Part shown: piece after piece, positions 1-12,430 of the stretch | Layout: each line of letters begins with the position of its first letter | How positions within the stretch are numbered: the first letter of the stretch is position 1 | Assembly (NCBI GenBank): GCA_014529385.2 | Contig: CM043955.1 | Location: 145,701,140-145,765,139 of the forward strand | Length of the DNA stretch: 64,000 nucleotides | Reading direction: 5' to 3' | From: Adiantum capillus-veneris | Taxonomy: Eukaryota > Streptophyta > Polypodiopsida > Polypodiales > Pteridaceae | Program-made: the position numbers and the translations under genes | Notes under the pieces: model-generated | What the model was told of the DNA's origin: nothing | Database searches by the model: none | What the model saw: the letters and a program-made list of their open reading frames with translations, nothing else

Positions 1-372
1 GAGATAGGTTCCCTAATTTCTATTGGCTTGGTTTTCTTTTTCCTACTACGTGCAGCCATGAGCTTGTCCCGAATCTGTTGTAGCTTAAATATGTCCAGAG
101 TGATGCTCATCCTAGCCGTCTGTCTATAACCCTGTTTATCAGAATTCAATATCCTATGTAAGAGTCCTATCTCTTGCCCCACTTTATAAGCATTTATGAG
201 TATATCAATATATCTTTTTATGAGTCCACCAAATGCTGCATTCTATGGTATATACACTCAATTTTCTCCTAGAGAATCAACCAAAGCGTTGCTTACTTAT
301 GATATTTTAGATATGTTTACTATATTGTGAAAATTTTGGCACCATTTTGTTTGTAATATCACTCTTTCTTTA
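1..372 (-). repeat. 5' leader of a further Penelope-like copy (copy C), cut by the window edge
   Basis: Read on the minus strand, this stretch repeats the non-coding leader found before the other PLE copies (about 11.56-11.93 kb and 25.2-25.6 kb plus, 4.2-4.6 kb minus). It includes the block around 'gctaggatgagcatcactc'. It follows directly on the 3' tail of copy B, so copies B and C are head to tail. The coding part of this copy would lie left of position 1. Confidence 0.7.
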
Positions 373-794
373 TTAAAAAAAAATAAGTTATCCCTACAGG
401 ATTATCCCTTATCACCAATATGCAAAATTCTAAAGATGATATCCTTGACACACTGGGGAGTTTTTTTTATTCAAAGGTTTTGTACATCCTTTGATGAATT
501 CCACACAAAGGAAAAAATTGTTACATCGTGGAAATGATTACAAAAAGCCATACGACTTGTTTTGTATTAAAAAAGCAGCTATGCTCTGCTTGGAGCCTGC
601 TTCTGTCTCTTGTCCTATCCACTATTCATCTGCTAATGACGTAGTTTCCTGTTTCATGGTAAAAGGTTAGCACACTTCGGGTGGCATGGTGTCTATTTTT
701 TATTTCTATATATTTTAAGTGCGAGTTTTTTACAAAAGAAGTGTTCGCTCTCATGCTAGTTATTTTCTTGGTGGAGTAATTTGTATTTTTTCCA
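373..794 (-). repeat. 3' tail of Penelope-like copy B
   Basis: Non-coding tail, also seen at 5.83-6.2 kb (minus) and 23.57-23.95 kb (plus); shared blocks include 'gcaggctccaagcag' and 'ggaattcatcaaaggatg'. Relative to copy 2, about 0.5 kb is missing between the RT and the tail: the RT C-terminus and the AC microsatellite are gone, and RT sequence joins the tail at about 765-790. The tail is also about 1.2 kb shorter on its far side than that of copies A and 2. Confidence 0.65.
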
Positions 795-2464
795 GGTGGT
801 GTATGTAACATACTCCCCTTCTAATGGTTCACATAATTGGATATATCTATTTAAATATGTGACTTGGTTTTCCTTGTGTGTGGCTTTGATCCCAATAATT
901 TCTAATGGATAAATTGTAAAGGGGTTCTCATGGGACAAGGTTTTTTTTGGTCAACACATTGTGAAATAAAGGGATTATTGGCAAACAATAAGTCATCCAT
1001 ATATCTCCATGAATATAAAAAGGCTTTCATTTTATCATATCGTTTAAGATGAGATATCTTTTTGATATATTCAATTTCAAACCATGCCAAGTACAAATTA
1101 CACCATAATGGAGAACAATTATATCCCATTTTTATACCTTTTTCTTGGTGATAAATGTGTTTTCCTTTTGTAAAACAATTGTCAAGCACAAATTCATTAA
1201 TATTGTGTAAATACGCAAATGTCCAAACCACTTCGCTTTTCTTTTTTGTAAGCACAATCTGCTTGCAGTATTTTTTAAAACCATGATATCTCATAGTTTT
1301 AATGAGCTTAACGATGTTGGAAAGTGCCTCAAGTAATCCATGTGTGCCTTTATGGGGAATAGCCTCATAACAAGATGTTATGTCAAATGAATGAATGTTT
1401 GTGATTTATTTTGGTAGATTAATCAAAAATCATATTGATTATTGATCATCCAATATCCATTGGTTTGTGTCCCAGAAAAAGTGTGTAGCTTTTATGTATT
1501 ATTTTGGTGTATTCAATAAATCCTTGTAGTAATCCCTTGAGTAATTTAGTGATTAATGTTGTAGTAGGAGTAAATACACAATTGTGTGCATTAGTGATAT
1601 ATCTAAAGTCCATTTTGTGAATTTTAAAATTTCTCATAAGATATGGGAGAGAGTACTCTAATGTTGTTTCTAGCCCAAGTTCTTGAGTATAAGAACCTAT
1701 GGCTTGACAAATCTCTTCTTCATTTGAGGGGAGAAGATGGAGCTCAAGGGATTCCAATCTTCTTCCTGTTGCTAGTTGAATGAGTTTTTTACATATAAAA
1801 ACTGGAGTTTGTCTGTATTTTTATACCAAGGAGTTTTTTTTTGTCTGTGAAAAGAAAATTTGTGCGACAATGTCTCATTAATTGAATTTTGGATGTAATT
1901 GTGATGTGCTTTATTGTCCTCACATTCAAAAAGGATACATAAAGATTTCCTGGCTTTTCCAAGTTCTTTTATTACTGAGATAGGGCTAACAAGTACTAAC
2001 TAGATGTGCTTTAGTCTCTTCTTATATATTCTTGAAATTTTTTATGTTTGGCTAATTTAGGGTTCAAAGTCGAGTAAAAAAATTGGAAAACTGTTTATGA
2101 ATTAAGCATCCACATGGTTGTGTTTCATCAAACTCTATAGAAAAAACCGAAGTTGGTTTGTAAAGAGTATGTTTAAGGTTCTTTGTATATTTCCAGCCAA
2201 AACAAATACGCATTTTAGACAAGTCTTTGTTGATGTGAAAATCATTTATCATTGTTTGAAAAAATACTTGTAGGGTCAATAAAGTCCATAAATTTGTTAC
2301 AAAACAAAATGTGAATAAATCTCCTATGCATCCTAGCAATATGTTCAAAATGTAGCAAACCATTGTACCTGGTCTTCAAAATTTGAGTATTCAAGTGCCA
2401 TAGGAGTCTCTCCGTAGTCTTCAGATCCTCTGAACTGCCTTGGTTTCTTACTTGTAGACGCCAT
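795..2464 (-). pseudogene. Penelope-like reverse transcriptase, copy B (broken)
   Basis: Minus-strand RT relative starting at the ATG of a MASTSKK... segment (2464). Visible in order: a CGC motif near 2105 (CGCLIHKQF), the HKMDFRYI block near 1610, an RT motif B segment (EKGIKMGYNCSPLWCNLYL, about 1080-1140) and the catalytic YMDD (about 985-1000). The order and motifs fit PLE-type RTs: a TERT-like fold with a GxPMG motif and a FE..YI segment after it. The substitution GIK for GIP, several frameshifts and loss of the C-terminus show that it is dead. No GIY-YIG endonuclease is visible downstream. Motif A sits around 1370, where the frame is broken. PLE assignment rests on motif reading only. 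Confidence 0.7.
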
Positions 2465-2466
2465 AC

Positions 2467-3680
2467 TTCTTGGTGTGTGCGTAATCTTCTTCAATTGCTC
2501 CTTATCTTTGGGAGGTTTGAGTAAGGTTTTTATTGTGTTAGATACTGGTGTATTGTGTAGATTTTGGAGAAGTGGAGTCCCTAGTGTGTATAGGACTAGT
2601 CCTTTGGCTGCTTCTAGCATGTTCTCATGAAAATGATAATAAATTATCACTGCATGACTTGGAAATGAGGCTACCCAAGCTATAAACCCATAGACTTGTG
2701 TTGGCCCTGATGAAAATTGAAAGAACCTTGGTAAATTCTAAAACACGTACCACAAAAATTGGTCAAACCAAATGATTGAAGAAGCACAACTTGAATTTGG
2801 ATCGACCCTTTTGCATTGGCATTTGAGGAAAGGTCTATAAGAGTTCCAACAGTTCCTTAGAAACCGTTTCTGATCCTTTGCTATGTCTATAAGAGAGAGT
2901 CCTTTGGTGCGAGCAATAATTGAAGAACTGGGACATGGTTTACCGTCCACATCAAACAGTTTGATATGTTCAAGCTCAAAGAGAACATCCTATGATAACA
3001 GATGTTTGGAATGTAGGGCTAGGGTTTTACATTGTTCGACAATATCCATGGGAATGCTGCAAAGCAATCCTAGCGAAGAAATTGTAAATGGTGCATGGTG
3101 GTTCAATATTTCATAATCCCAGAGCTTGTGCTCAAGTTGAATAGGGTGGTAGAAGTGGGATTACTTTTGAAATTTTTTTAGAAACGGCTCTTTCTGTGGG
3201 TATAGTATCTATAGCCGATAGAAAGTTGTCAGCTTCCTCCTCTTCTTCTTCAAGAAGGTCTAGATTCAAAAGAAGATTAATAACCCTTTTGGGATGTTTA
3301 ATTTCTATAGGGATATCAGGGAGGTTATTGATGAAATACAATTTGTTCACAATAGTGGGTAAAGAAGTGAAATAAAAATCAAGATCTGAGCTATCGTGAG
3401 CATCGATAATGGGTAATTTGGCCAGGAAGGCACAAAATGCCTCTAAAAGCTTTTCCTTCTCTTTCCTAAAAGGAATAAGCAAAGAGAGCCATTCATTGAC
3501 AGAGGATGTGTTGAAAACTGAGATAGAGTGGGTGATTATAGCTTGTTTCTCAAAAGCAAGCAATTTTTTGTGAAATTCTACACCTTTGAAACAAGAAATT
3601 ATACATTTGGTACCAATCTGTGGAATAGGAATGTCTTCTTCTACTCCATATCCCAAACTGTTGAGGGATGGAATCCAAAA
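2467..3680 (-). pseudogene. Penelope-associated ORF1, copy B (unknown function, broken)
   Basis: Upstream of the RT on the same strand. One open segment (3656-3132) carries an acidic run (LEEEEEEADN). A second (2950-2738) carries the family's most conserved stretch, with residues W-N-S-Y-R-P, K-C-Q-C-K, D-P-N-S-S-C and I-I-W-F-D. Frameshifts separate them. The same protein precedes the RT in copies 2, 3 and 4, and a diverged relative lies at 39.9-41.3 kb. I do not recognise the fold. The paired cysteines could bind metal, but that is a guess. No clear ATG starts the first segment, so the true start or an upstream exon is unknown. Confidence 0.55.
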
Positions 3681-4735
3681 AGCCTAAATCAATCACCATA
3701 TAAGTATTAATCATAACATTAGTGATTAAATTATTGCCATATCAGTACTATGTTTTCTTAGTATATGATGGATACCCCACCAAAGGTATCCTGGGAAAAT
3801 TTGTGTGTGTAATTTGAGTTTAAATCCCATCATTCAAAATCATATATTAAGAGACTTAAATATTGTTTAAAAACATATTGTGTAAAGAACAATTTCTTAA
3901 GAAAAATGGAGAATTTCTTGATACATAAACAATCCATTACAAGATACTTTGATACATGGCAGAGTAGGAGTTTTAGCCGGAACTCCTAGCATATGAGAGC
4001 AGGGATCTTCACCTGCCAACCAACCACCATTACAATTAACTAGAAGTAATTCGTACTAAAAGTGATAGGTATCCAAGCAAACCCCATTGGTTGTTATCAC
4101 TGTCACATCTTTGAACCCAACTACACTCCTAAATATATATTATGCTTTCTTTAGCTCGTCTATGTAAGTAGGGTCTATTATGATTTTTGAAAATTTTGAT
4201 GGGTTAACATGGTTTTGAGATAGGGTCCCTCATTTCTTTTGGTTAGGTTTTCTTTTGCCTACTGTGTGCAGTCATGAGCTTCTCCTGAATCTATTGTAGC
4301 TTAAATATGTCATGAGTGATGCTCATCCTAGCCGTCTATCTATAACCCTGTTTATAAAAAATAATGAGAAACATGTGGTTAATATCCTATGTAAGAGTCC
4401 TGTCTCTTGCCCCACTTTATAAGAATTTATGAGTATATCAATATATCTTTGTAAGAGTCCACTAGATGTTACATTCTATGGTATATACACTCAATTTTCT
4501 CCTAGAGAATCAACCAAAGCGTTGCTTACTTATGATATTTTAGATATGTTTACTATATTGTGAAAATTTTGGCAGCATTTTGTTTGTAATATCACTCTTT
4601 ATTTATTTATTTATTATTTATTCATAACCAAGGAACCATATTTTTACCAACATCTACCTTCATCCTTACTAATTATCAGAAATCTTATGGTTTTTTCCAT
4701 TTTGGAATTCAAAACTTTCCGGAGGAAAGCACTTA
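3681..4735 (-). repeat. 5' leader of Penelope-like copy B
   Basis: Non-coding leader of copy B on the minus strand, alignable with 11.4-12.43 kb and 25.04-26.1 kb on the plus strand. Shared landmarks are 'ggtggttggttggcagg' near 4015 and 'ctctcctagagaatcaac'-like sequence near 4500. It joins copy A's tail to copy B's ORF1, giving a head-to-tail tandem. Confidence 0.6.
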
Positions 4736-6240
4736 ATACAAAATAGAACCCTCGTTTTTTATTCTATTGATTTAAGTACTTGATCAAAAATTGTAGGAAA
4801 CTTATCTAAGTATTCAAAATACATGTAACACAATACGTGAATAGTACTTGCCGTTCTCATCTGTGTACTTGTTATCCCTCTTGTATACGCTTATTGTCCA
4901 AGATTCTGTAACTCTGTCATTGCAAAACCCTTCAAATAATACTTTTATGATAGGTATTAGCTTTAGGATGATGATCACTACTATGTTTTACTACTATTAT
5001 CATCTATGGTTTATGTTGATGATACTCTATGAGTATGATTGTATATTTACCTTTGTATGTGCATATGTGCTACTGTGTTATCTTTTTGAGAACCTTCCCT
5101 TTGTGCAGATTTTTGTGTATACGCCTGTGTGTGTGTATGTGCATGCGTGTGTGTGTGAAATCCAAAGAACTGCTCTACGTTTTTTTCAAAAACCTTTATA
5201 AGTATGCATGTGCATGTGTTTATGTGAGCATGTTTTGTTCTATAACTAATACTCTATGGAAAACCGGCATTACATATGTTACAACTGCTATCCGATGTTT
5301 ATCGCAACTTCAATGCTAGATTTTTAATGATGGAATATACATAGCCCATTAAATACCTCATGCATATGATTGTGTGTGTGTGTAAATGGGTGTGGAATTG
5401 CCACCCCGTGTACTTCTATTTCAACTATGTATCATGCGATTCTGAGAAAAACGTCATCATTTACCTTATGTAGTATGCCGAGGAGTGAACACACAATCCT
5501 CCAATGCTTGTTTGTTTGCAACTGGAGGTTCACAGAGCAGAGCTTGTTCTCTTCACACTTGCGTTTGTTGTTTGAGAAGGAGGGTGTGTGCGCATGTTGT
5601 AGCCCAGTGGCAGTTTACTTAGAGTATGGGTGAGCGCTTATCGTCGTTAGCAGTTGATAATAAACTATGTATGTGCGCGCTACAAAGCCAGGCATCATCG
5701 TGTGCATTTTAGACTCTTGTGCAAGGATTATTTATATAAAAAAACATTGTAAGCGGTGTAGTAAATGAGCCGTGCATGAGTTTTTTTCTTTTTCTCGGAA
5801 TGTTGAGCCACCAATCGAAAGTTTCTTAAATTAACAATTTGCCATATAGGATTATCCCTTATCTCCAATATGGAAAATACTAAAGATATTATCCTTGACA
5901 CCCTAGGGAGTTTTATTTATTCAAAGGTTTTGTACATCCTTCAATGAATTCCACACAAAGGAAAAAACTGTTACATCTCGGAAATGATTACAAAATGCCA
6001 TAAGGCTTGTTTTTTATTAAAAAATTAGTTATGGTCTGCTTGGAGCCTGCTTTAGACTCTTGTCCCGTCCATCATTCATCTGCTAATGACGTAGTTGCCT
6101 ATTTCATGGTAAAAGATTAGTACACTTCTGGTGGCATGGTGTCCATTTTTTATTTTCTGTATATTTTAAGTGGGAGTTTTTTACTAAAAATGTGTTCACT
6201 CTCATGCTAGTTATTTTCCGAGTGGATATGCCAATGATAT
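4736..6240 (-). repeat. 3' tail and spacer of Penelope-like copy A
   Basis: This is the inverted equivalent of 23.53-25.04 kb: about 1.5 kb of shared non-coding sequence between an RT end and the next copy's leader. On the opposite strand an ORF of 117 codons (4848-5201) matches one of 141 codons at 24,909-24,484. Both start MP(F/L)SSVYLLS and are hydrophobic. Whether either is expressed is unknown; they may be chance ORFs preserved by recent duplication. Confidence 0.6.
4848..5201 (+). other. Hydrophobic ORF antisense to the PLE tail
   Basis: A 117-codon ORF starting with ATG, rich in Leu, Ile, Phe, Tyr and Cys, with at least one stretch that could be a membrane segment. A related ORF lies in the equivalent place of the inverted tail (24,909-24,484). 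No family is recognised. The C-terminal part overlaps TG/TGTA-rich sequence, which makes chance coding plausible. Confidence 0.2.
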
Positions 6241-6452
6241 GTATATCATATATATTGTGTGTGTATGTGTGTGTGTATGTTTGTATGTGTGTGTGTGTGT
6301 GTGCGTACGCGTGCGTGCACGCATGCATGTGTGTGTGCGGGTGTGTGTGTGCGTGCGTGCGAGGGCATGCGCGTGTGATAGAAGAGAGAGATAAAATGTG
6401 GTATGTATGTCATATATACTCTGTGTGTGTGTGTGTGTGTGTGTGGCCCTCC
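6241..6452. repeat. (TG)n microsatellite following the PLE RT end
   Basis: Impure TG/CATG repeat in two blocks (about 6256-6375 and 6420-6445). The same AC/TG repeat stands directly after the RT in copy 2 (23.35-23.52 kb), so it is part of the element's 3' region and not a separate event. Six-frame ORFs here encode only His-Thr or Cys-Val runs and are artefacts. Confidence 0.9.
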
Positions 6453-6502
6453 CCATCCTTGAGGAAAGATACACTTGGTGTAGGATAGGCCACTAGGTGG
6501 AC

Positions 6503-6567
6503 CTATTCCCTACCAATTCTATGTTTTAAGGTATTGGTTCTAAATCTAATGCCAGGAAATTTGTTTT
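6503..6567 (-). pseudogene. C-terminal end of Penelope-like RT, copy A
   Basis: The last 21 or so codons of a PLE RT on the minus strand (KFPGIRFRTNTLKHR), ending in a stop at 6503. It is cut at 6568 by the 3' end of the gypsy-1 LTR. The break falls at the same PLE position where copy 4 is cut by the other gypsy-1 LTR at 35,716. Confidence 0.75.
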
Positions 6568-7715
6568 TGTGAAATCTCCCTTTACCGACACCAAAGTGGG
6601 ATGGGATCTTTGACAGGTCTCTAGGTCTAACAAAAGTCAGACTCTCTAAACAAGAAAAATCCAGGGAATAGACCTTTACGATGGACAATGGCTTGGATCT
6701 ATAGCCCTAGACGAAGATCTGCCTGTATTGCAATGAAAACAGAACAACTTTTTTTTGAAAATTATAAGACTATTTTGGCCCTATAACTTCCATAATTTGG
6801 GCTAAGGTATCCCCAACCGATACTTTTTTACGTCTAACATATGTGAGGGCACAGCCCCGCTGGTGGACTCCTCTTCCAAGTCGAGAAGTTTTCTAGATGT
6901 TTTTAGTGCACGAGAATGGATAGTTACTTGACTAATCAGGTCCACCCGTCCATGATTGACAACCTTAGTCAATCCCCACTTACCACCCCCCATTCAAACA
7001 TGATACTTTGATATTTAATTATTACCATGTTCTTATCACAATTAAAATAATGATTCCTTTTATCTTTCATAACAGTAATTCATTAACACAACCCTTGAAA
7101 GCAGTATTGAAAACATTCTTTTAGCAAACAGACATCTTTAAACTTAAGACAAGGTACTTTCAATCAAAACATTGTCCATAATAACCATGACCAGTACTCT
7201 TCTTGTCTCAAGACAACCTAAGGGTGAAAAAACGGCACCCATTCCTTATTTACAATCCGGGGTGGATAAACCCCCACCCAAGCTTCCGGGTGCCGATACA
7301 CCAAACCAATTGCCCATACAACCGGGAGGCTCCGCTAGGATAAAAACGGTATCTTAACTTATGTAGAAACATCAAGACATGACATGGAGTAACAACTCAA
7401 TGTTCATGGGGGTAACGGACTTATCCGTGGCTGAAAATCCATCATTATTCATCAAAATATATCAAGGAGTTGGAGGTGTCTTGAGACAAGTTGTCTTAAG
7501 AATGATCAATCATATCTTTCCCAATTCAACCAGCCTTAATCCAAACAATTCTTCCCTACTTTATAAACAAATGCACTTTGGTTTCTTGGAAGATGCCTTC
7601 CAATTTTAAGTCAATTTCACATTTCCTAATTCCTAATTACTCCTCTTTTTCGTATGCAATGTTAATACTTAAGAAGAACTTGATTCATTTAAACTTAATT
7701 ATAACGAAGACCCAC

Positions 7716-7877
7716 ATGGGACTTATTTGGCATTTGTTGTAGCACCGGGACCTATACACTCTCATCAATAGGCCTACTACTAGGCCCGAGTTCGTCGTTG
7801 TGCAACGCTCTAGTTTTTTTTGGAGCTCTGTCCTCATCATCAGATGTAGGATTGGCCCGGCTCCTTTTAGGTGCCAT
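7716..7877 (-). pseudogene. LTR-encoded exon 1 of the accessory gene, gypsy-1 3' LTR copy
   Basis: A 54-codon reading frame starting at the ATG at 7877, beginning MAPKRSRANPTSDDEDRAPK and followed by KTRAL. It is the same length as exon 1 in the 5' LTR (37,716-37,877). One in-frame TAG stands where the other copy has CAG, and the donor position reads CAT|GTGGGT where the other copy has CAG|GTGGGT. As a 3' LTR copy it would not be used for the accessory mRNA. The two basic clusters look like nuclear localisation signals. Confidence 0.5.
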
Positions 7878-7999
7878 AACATCTTATCCTTATAAAAAAT
7901 TACGTCTAATCATTAGGTAAATTATCCAAAAGCTAAACTTAACCTTTGTATTCAACCTTAATCCAAATTTGTAGTCTTAATTGGTAAATTCTTGACCTA

Positions 8000-9860
8000 G
8001 TAATTTCTTATTTACCTATATAAATATGATATCTTTTTCCAAACCTTCCCTAAGGGTTTTCTAAGCTCTCCTAGTCTTCTTATAATTTTCTATATCTTTT
8101 TCCTAGTTTTTCTATCAAATTTTAAGCTTGGAATTTTCTTATTTTGAGGTTTATATTTATTCTATTTATTTTCTCTTAAATATTTCATTTCCTCAACCTT
8201 ATATCACTGTTTACACTTACTGTAATTTTCCTAGAAACTTTTGATCGCAAGGTCTGTTTATTTTAATTAATCTTTTGCTAAAAGTAGGACTTTTGGTCAA
8301 TTATGATTTTCTAAATTGATTAATTAACTATGGTATAATTATCACAAGTAGAAAATAATATTTGGGACCTTTGGTTATTATCTTTTAATTTTCTAACTTA
8401 AACATCTAATTTCCATCTTTATTTTCAACTAAAAATAGTATAATTTGACTTAGATAAACATCTATACTAGTTTTCTAACCTTAAGATAATTACCGTGGAT
8501 TTTTTATCATGTAATGAAACTCTAATAAATAGCATGTAATCATCTAACATGATTTCCTAATTTCCATCTTCGATTTTCAACTTGAATTAGTATAATTTGA
8601 GTTAAATAAATATCTATACTAATTTTCTGACCTTAATCACGGATTGTTTATCATGTACTCTAACTCTGAAAAATAGCATGTAATCATATAACATGATCTA
8701 CTAATTTTCCCCTTTGATTTTTAGTCAAAATCAAACAAAATTAGCTAAGGTAATTAGCTCATCTAATTATCTGTTCTTAAGATAATTATCCCGAATTTCT
8801 AATTGTATTTTCCATCTCTAGTAATTACTATGTAATTATATAAATTAATTTGCTAATTTTCCTTTTCAATTCATGGTCTAAATCAAACACTATTAGCTAA
8901 GTTAATTAGTTAAAGAAATTTTTTGTCCGTGGCCTAATTATTCTAACTTTCTACATTGTTTTCTAGCTCTTATAATTATTGTATAATTATCTAAGTAATT
9001 TAAATAATTTTTCCCTTCAATTTATACTTAAAAATAGATAATTTTAGCCTAATTAATGATCTAAACTAATTTTTTGTGCATGTCCTAACTATCCTGATTC
9101 TTTAATAGTGTTTTCTAGCTCTAATAATTATTATATAATTATCTAAGTAATTTAGATAATTTCTCCCTTCAATTTATGCTTAAAAACAAAAACATTCATT
9201 AGCTAAACTAATTTTTTGTGCATGGACTAATTATCTTGGCTTCCTAACATTGGTTTTTAGCTCTAATAATTACTGTATAGTTATCGAAGGGATTTAGCTA
9301 ATTTTCCACTTTAATTTATGCTCAAAAACAGCTAATTTTGGCTTAATTAACTAGATAAACCAATTTTTATGTGCATGGCCTAATTACCTTGGGTTTTTAA
9401 CAAGATTTTCTAGCTCTAATAATTATGGTGTTATTATCTAAGTATGTAAACTAAATTCCCCTTCAATTTATGATTCAAAACAATTAATTTCTACCTAATT
9501 AATTAGGTAGATTACTCAAAAAAAAAAATTCTAATTTCCCTGGCTTCTACATAGTATAACCAAGCTTTGAAAATTATACTTTAATTATTAAGGATTAAAA
9601 CCTATTTTTCTTCATAAATCTACCTAAAATTAACCACTTTTAGCTTAATATGCAATAATTAATTAACTAGATTAGTGATCAACCTTAAGAAATTAGTGAT
9701 CAATAATTTAAAGATAATGAAAAGAGTAATTTATAATAGGGAATGCTTAATCTCCTTAATTAATAGTTTAATTAGGAGAATTTAATCAAAACTTAAGTTA
9801 TTTTTCTAATTAACCAAAATTAGACTAATTACCTCGATTAATTACAAAGACTTTCTGTTC
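8000..9860. repeat. AT-rich degenerate tandem repeats in the U3 part of the gypsy-1 LTR
   Basis: No ORF. Units of very roughly 110-150 bp recur, each with variants of 'ctaattttcc...ttcaatttatg...taattaactaa...tgcatggcctaatta'. The equivalent block in the other LTR is about 36.15-37.5 kb. The repeats sit upstream of a TATA-like TTTATATAGG (minus strand, near 8018), which would place them in the U3 promoter region. Confidence 0.6.
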
Positions 9861-10439
9861 TCTAAGTAATTTTTGAGAGATGTTCTCTTATATGCAAGAG
9901 AAATCTGCCAGGATTTTGAGTGTGTGTTCAATTGTAAAGAGGGGGGGCCTTTTTGTAGCTTTTTAGGGCTCATAGGCTGTTTCTGGCAGTTCCTTGCACT
10001 TCAAGGCAGCCCCCAGCTCTCCCCTAGCGCCACCTGCTGCTAAATCAAGCCTGGATAGGTTCATTACTGCTCCACACAGTCCCCAAATGCACCAAATTGA
10101 CCCTGCTCTTTTTCTGACTCTTTTCATGATTAATTTTGAAAATATCTGTAAATATCTAGGGATTTTATGATAAAATTCTTTTACAGCAATGATTACCAAA
10201 ACATTAGAATTTATTTAATTAATTTAATCAACAATGTAAACTTCCAAGGGCCATAACGATGTTAGTTTTTATCGGAATTCAGTTCTGAAAATTTCTAACC
10301 ATAGTAAAGTCATGATTGCGGTTCCAAAAATACCAATATTTGCCATGTTCGGGCAATTCTACATTGCTTTTTTAATAAACATATCAGTTTTATTAAGCTT
10401 TATACAATCTTTAAAGTTTCAAAAACTGGAAACCTTACA

Positions 10440-11395
10440 ATCACCCCAACTTAAGGAATTGAGATGTCTTCATCTCAACCGAAATTGGGAAAATCCTTAA
10501 GAAGTGATACTTCGTCCTCCCATGTGGCGTCTTCAGTGGGATAGTCTTTCCACTTTACTCTGTTACTGATTTCTAGTTTCAAAGATATAATCTGGTTTGA
10601 ATTTCCACAATTCCTTACTATTTACTTGCTACTCAAATTTCCCCAAGAAACTTTCAGTGTTGAGCCCATCTTAAAAACCTTTACAAACCGTTATCTGAAC
10701 GCCCTCGGCGTGTTCTTGCCATTCTGAGCAGTCTGCGTTCAACACAAGCTTCCACCATTGCACCAGAGGTACCCCCTCTGTGCTCTAACCTGTTTGACCA
10801 ACAATGTGTAAAGGGTTTTAAGAAGTATCATACCAAGTGTTCTTTTAGCTTCCTATTAGTCTCGTACATTATTACTTTCATATATAGGCCATTTTTCAAG
10901 GAAGTATATCTTGTGCACAAGCCTAATGTGAGTTGGTTTTTAGATAACCATCTTATTTCTAAGATTCGAATTCTACCTTCCTGATGAGAACCTCTTTCTC
11001 ATTTGCTAGATCTACCCTTAATTTCTTGACTAAATGCTAATTTAACTTTAGAATCCTTAAGTAATTGGGACATAAAATAATCTATACCATTATAATATAT
11101 AAGTAACTCAAAGTTTTTCATTATCGGTTTATTGTGGTTTACAAAACTGCCTATTATTGCTGAGCTCTAGGATTGCTAATTGTGACCAAGCGAGTGGCTC
11201 TTTCATCTTCCTCATTGATTAAGGTTGGTTCTCTCATGATTTCATAAGATCTGGCTCCTCTTGCTCTTCCTCTACCTCATCCTCCATTTCTACCTCCTCT
11301 TCGATTATCTCCTTGATTTTGAGGAATGGCTCTAGCAATAGTTCAAGGGTTCTGCTCTTCAGGACAGTTATTTAAATTCGCACAACACATAGGGA
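10440..11395 (-). pseudogene. Gypsy-1 3' internal remnant: gag C-terminus joined to chromodomain
   Basis: On the minus strand, about 11,395-11,165 encodes a Gag tail after the zinc knuckle (NCPEEQNP, then a Gly/Arg-rich run), comparable to the same region of gypsy-2. Sequence then jumps to the end of integrase: about 10,600-10,490 encodes a chromodomain segment (VKWKDYPTEDATWEDE) nearly the same as gypsy-2's at 48.4-48.6 kb. Protease, RT, RNase H and most of integrase are missing. The 3' LTR's polypurine tract follows at 10,440-10,455. This is the 3' half of an element whose 5' half lies at 35.7-39.9 kb in the opposite orientation. Confidence 0.65.
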
Positions 11396-12430
11396 AGAAT
11401 TCCAAAAAAGGAAAAACCATAAGATTTCTGATAATTAGTAAGCATGAATGTAGATGTTGGTAAAAATATGGCTCCTTGGTTATGACAACCTCTTGTAAGG
11501 AGAAAAGCCAATGATTACTTTAAAAAGAAAAAAACAGAGTGATGTTACAAACAAAATTTTACCAAAATTTTCACAATTTAGGAAACATATCTATAATGTA
11601 GAGAAAATATCATAAAAAACCAACACTTTGGTTGATTCTCTAGGAGAAAATTGAGTGTATATACCATAGAATGTAACATTTGGTGTACTCATATAAAGAT
11701 ATATTGATATACTCATAAATGTTTATAAAGTGGGGCAAGAGATAGTACTCTTACATAGGATATTAACCACATGTTTCTAATTATTTTTTATAAACAGGGT
11801 TATAGACACACGGCTAGGATGAGCATCACTCGGGACATATTTAAGCTACAATAGATTCAAGACAAGCTCATGGCTGCACATAGTAGGCAAAAGAAAACCA
11901 AACCAATAGCAATTAGGGATCCTATCTCCAAACCATGTAAATCCATCAAACTTTTCATAGACCGGAATAGACCCTACTTACATAGACGAGCTAGAAAAAA
12001 CATATATAAAGTTAGGAGTGTAGTTGGGTTTTGGGATGTGACAGCGATAACAACCTGTGGGATTTTCTTGGATACCTGTCACCCATTTAGTACGAATTAG
12101 TTCTAATTAATTATAATGGTGGTTGGTTGGCAGGTAAAGATCCCCGCTCTCATCTGATAGGAGTTCTGACTAAAATTCATACTTTGTCATGTATCAAAGT
12201 ATCTTGTAATGGATTATTTTTGTATCAAGAAATTCTCCATTTTTCTTAAGAAATTTTTCTTTACACAATATGTTTTTCAAACAGTATTTAAGTCTCTCAG
12301 TATATTATTCTAAATGATGGGATTTTAAATTCAAACACACACAAATTTTCCTAGAATATCTTTGGTCAAGTATCCATCATATACTGAGAAAACTTAGTAC
12401 TAGCATGGCAATAATTTAATCGCTAATGTT
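11396..12430 (+). repeat. 5' leader of Penelope-like copy 2
   Basis: Non-coding leader shared with copies B and 3. It starts where gypsy-1 remnant sequence ends ('gggaag|aattcc'), so its outer part was lost in that junction. An ORF of 76 codons inside (11,870-12,100) is not well kept in other copies and is not called. Confidence 0.6.

Larger units (their letters stand above)
6568..10439 (-). repeat. Giant LTR (3.9 kb) of Ty3/gypsy element gypsy-1, 3' copy
   Basis: Begins TGTAAGGTTTCCAG at 10439 (minus) and ends GATTTCACA at 6568, with TG...CA termini. It matches the LTR at 35,717-39,000 along its length but is about 590 bp longer. It is preceded by a purine-rich tract (AAGTTGGGGTGAT) and a chromodomain coding remnant, which makes it the 3' LTR. 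Right after it come AAAAC and then PLE sequence, a likely 5-bp target duplication of the GAAAC before the other LTR (one mismatch). The two LTRs differ noticeably, so the insertion is old. Confidence 0.85.

Noticed and set aside
6192..6488. ORFs rich in Cys-Val or Thr-His runs over TG/AC repeats (also near 23.33-23.64, 47.5-47.77, 60.66-60.97 and 62.43-62.75 kb)
   Set aside because: They are translations of dinucleotide repeats, present on both strands and in several frames, with no conserved part outside the repeat.
10312..10500. 62-codon plus-strand ORF at the gypsy-1 LTR edge
   Set aside because: It spans the LTR start, polypurine tract and end of the chromodomain in antisense; a shadow of known parts.
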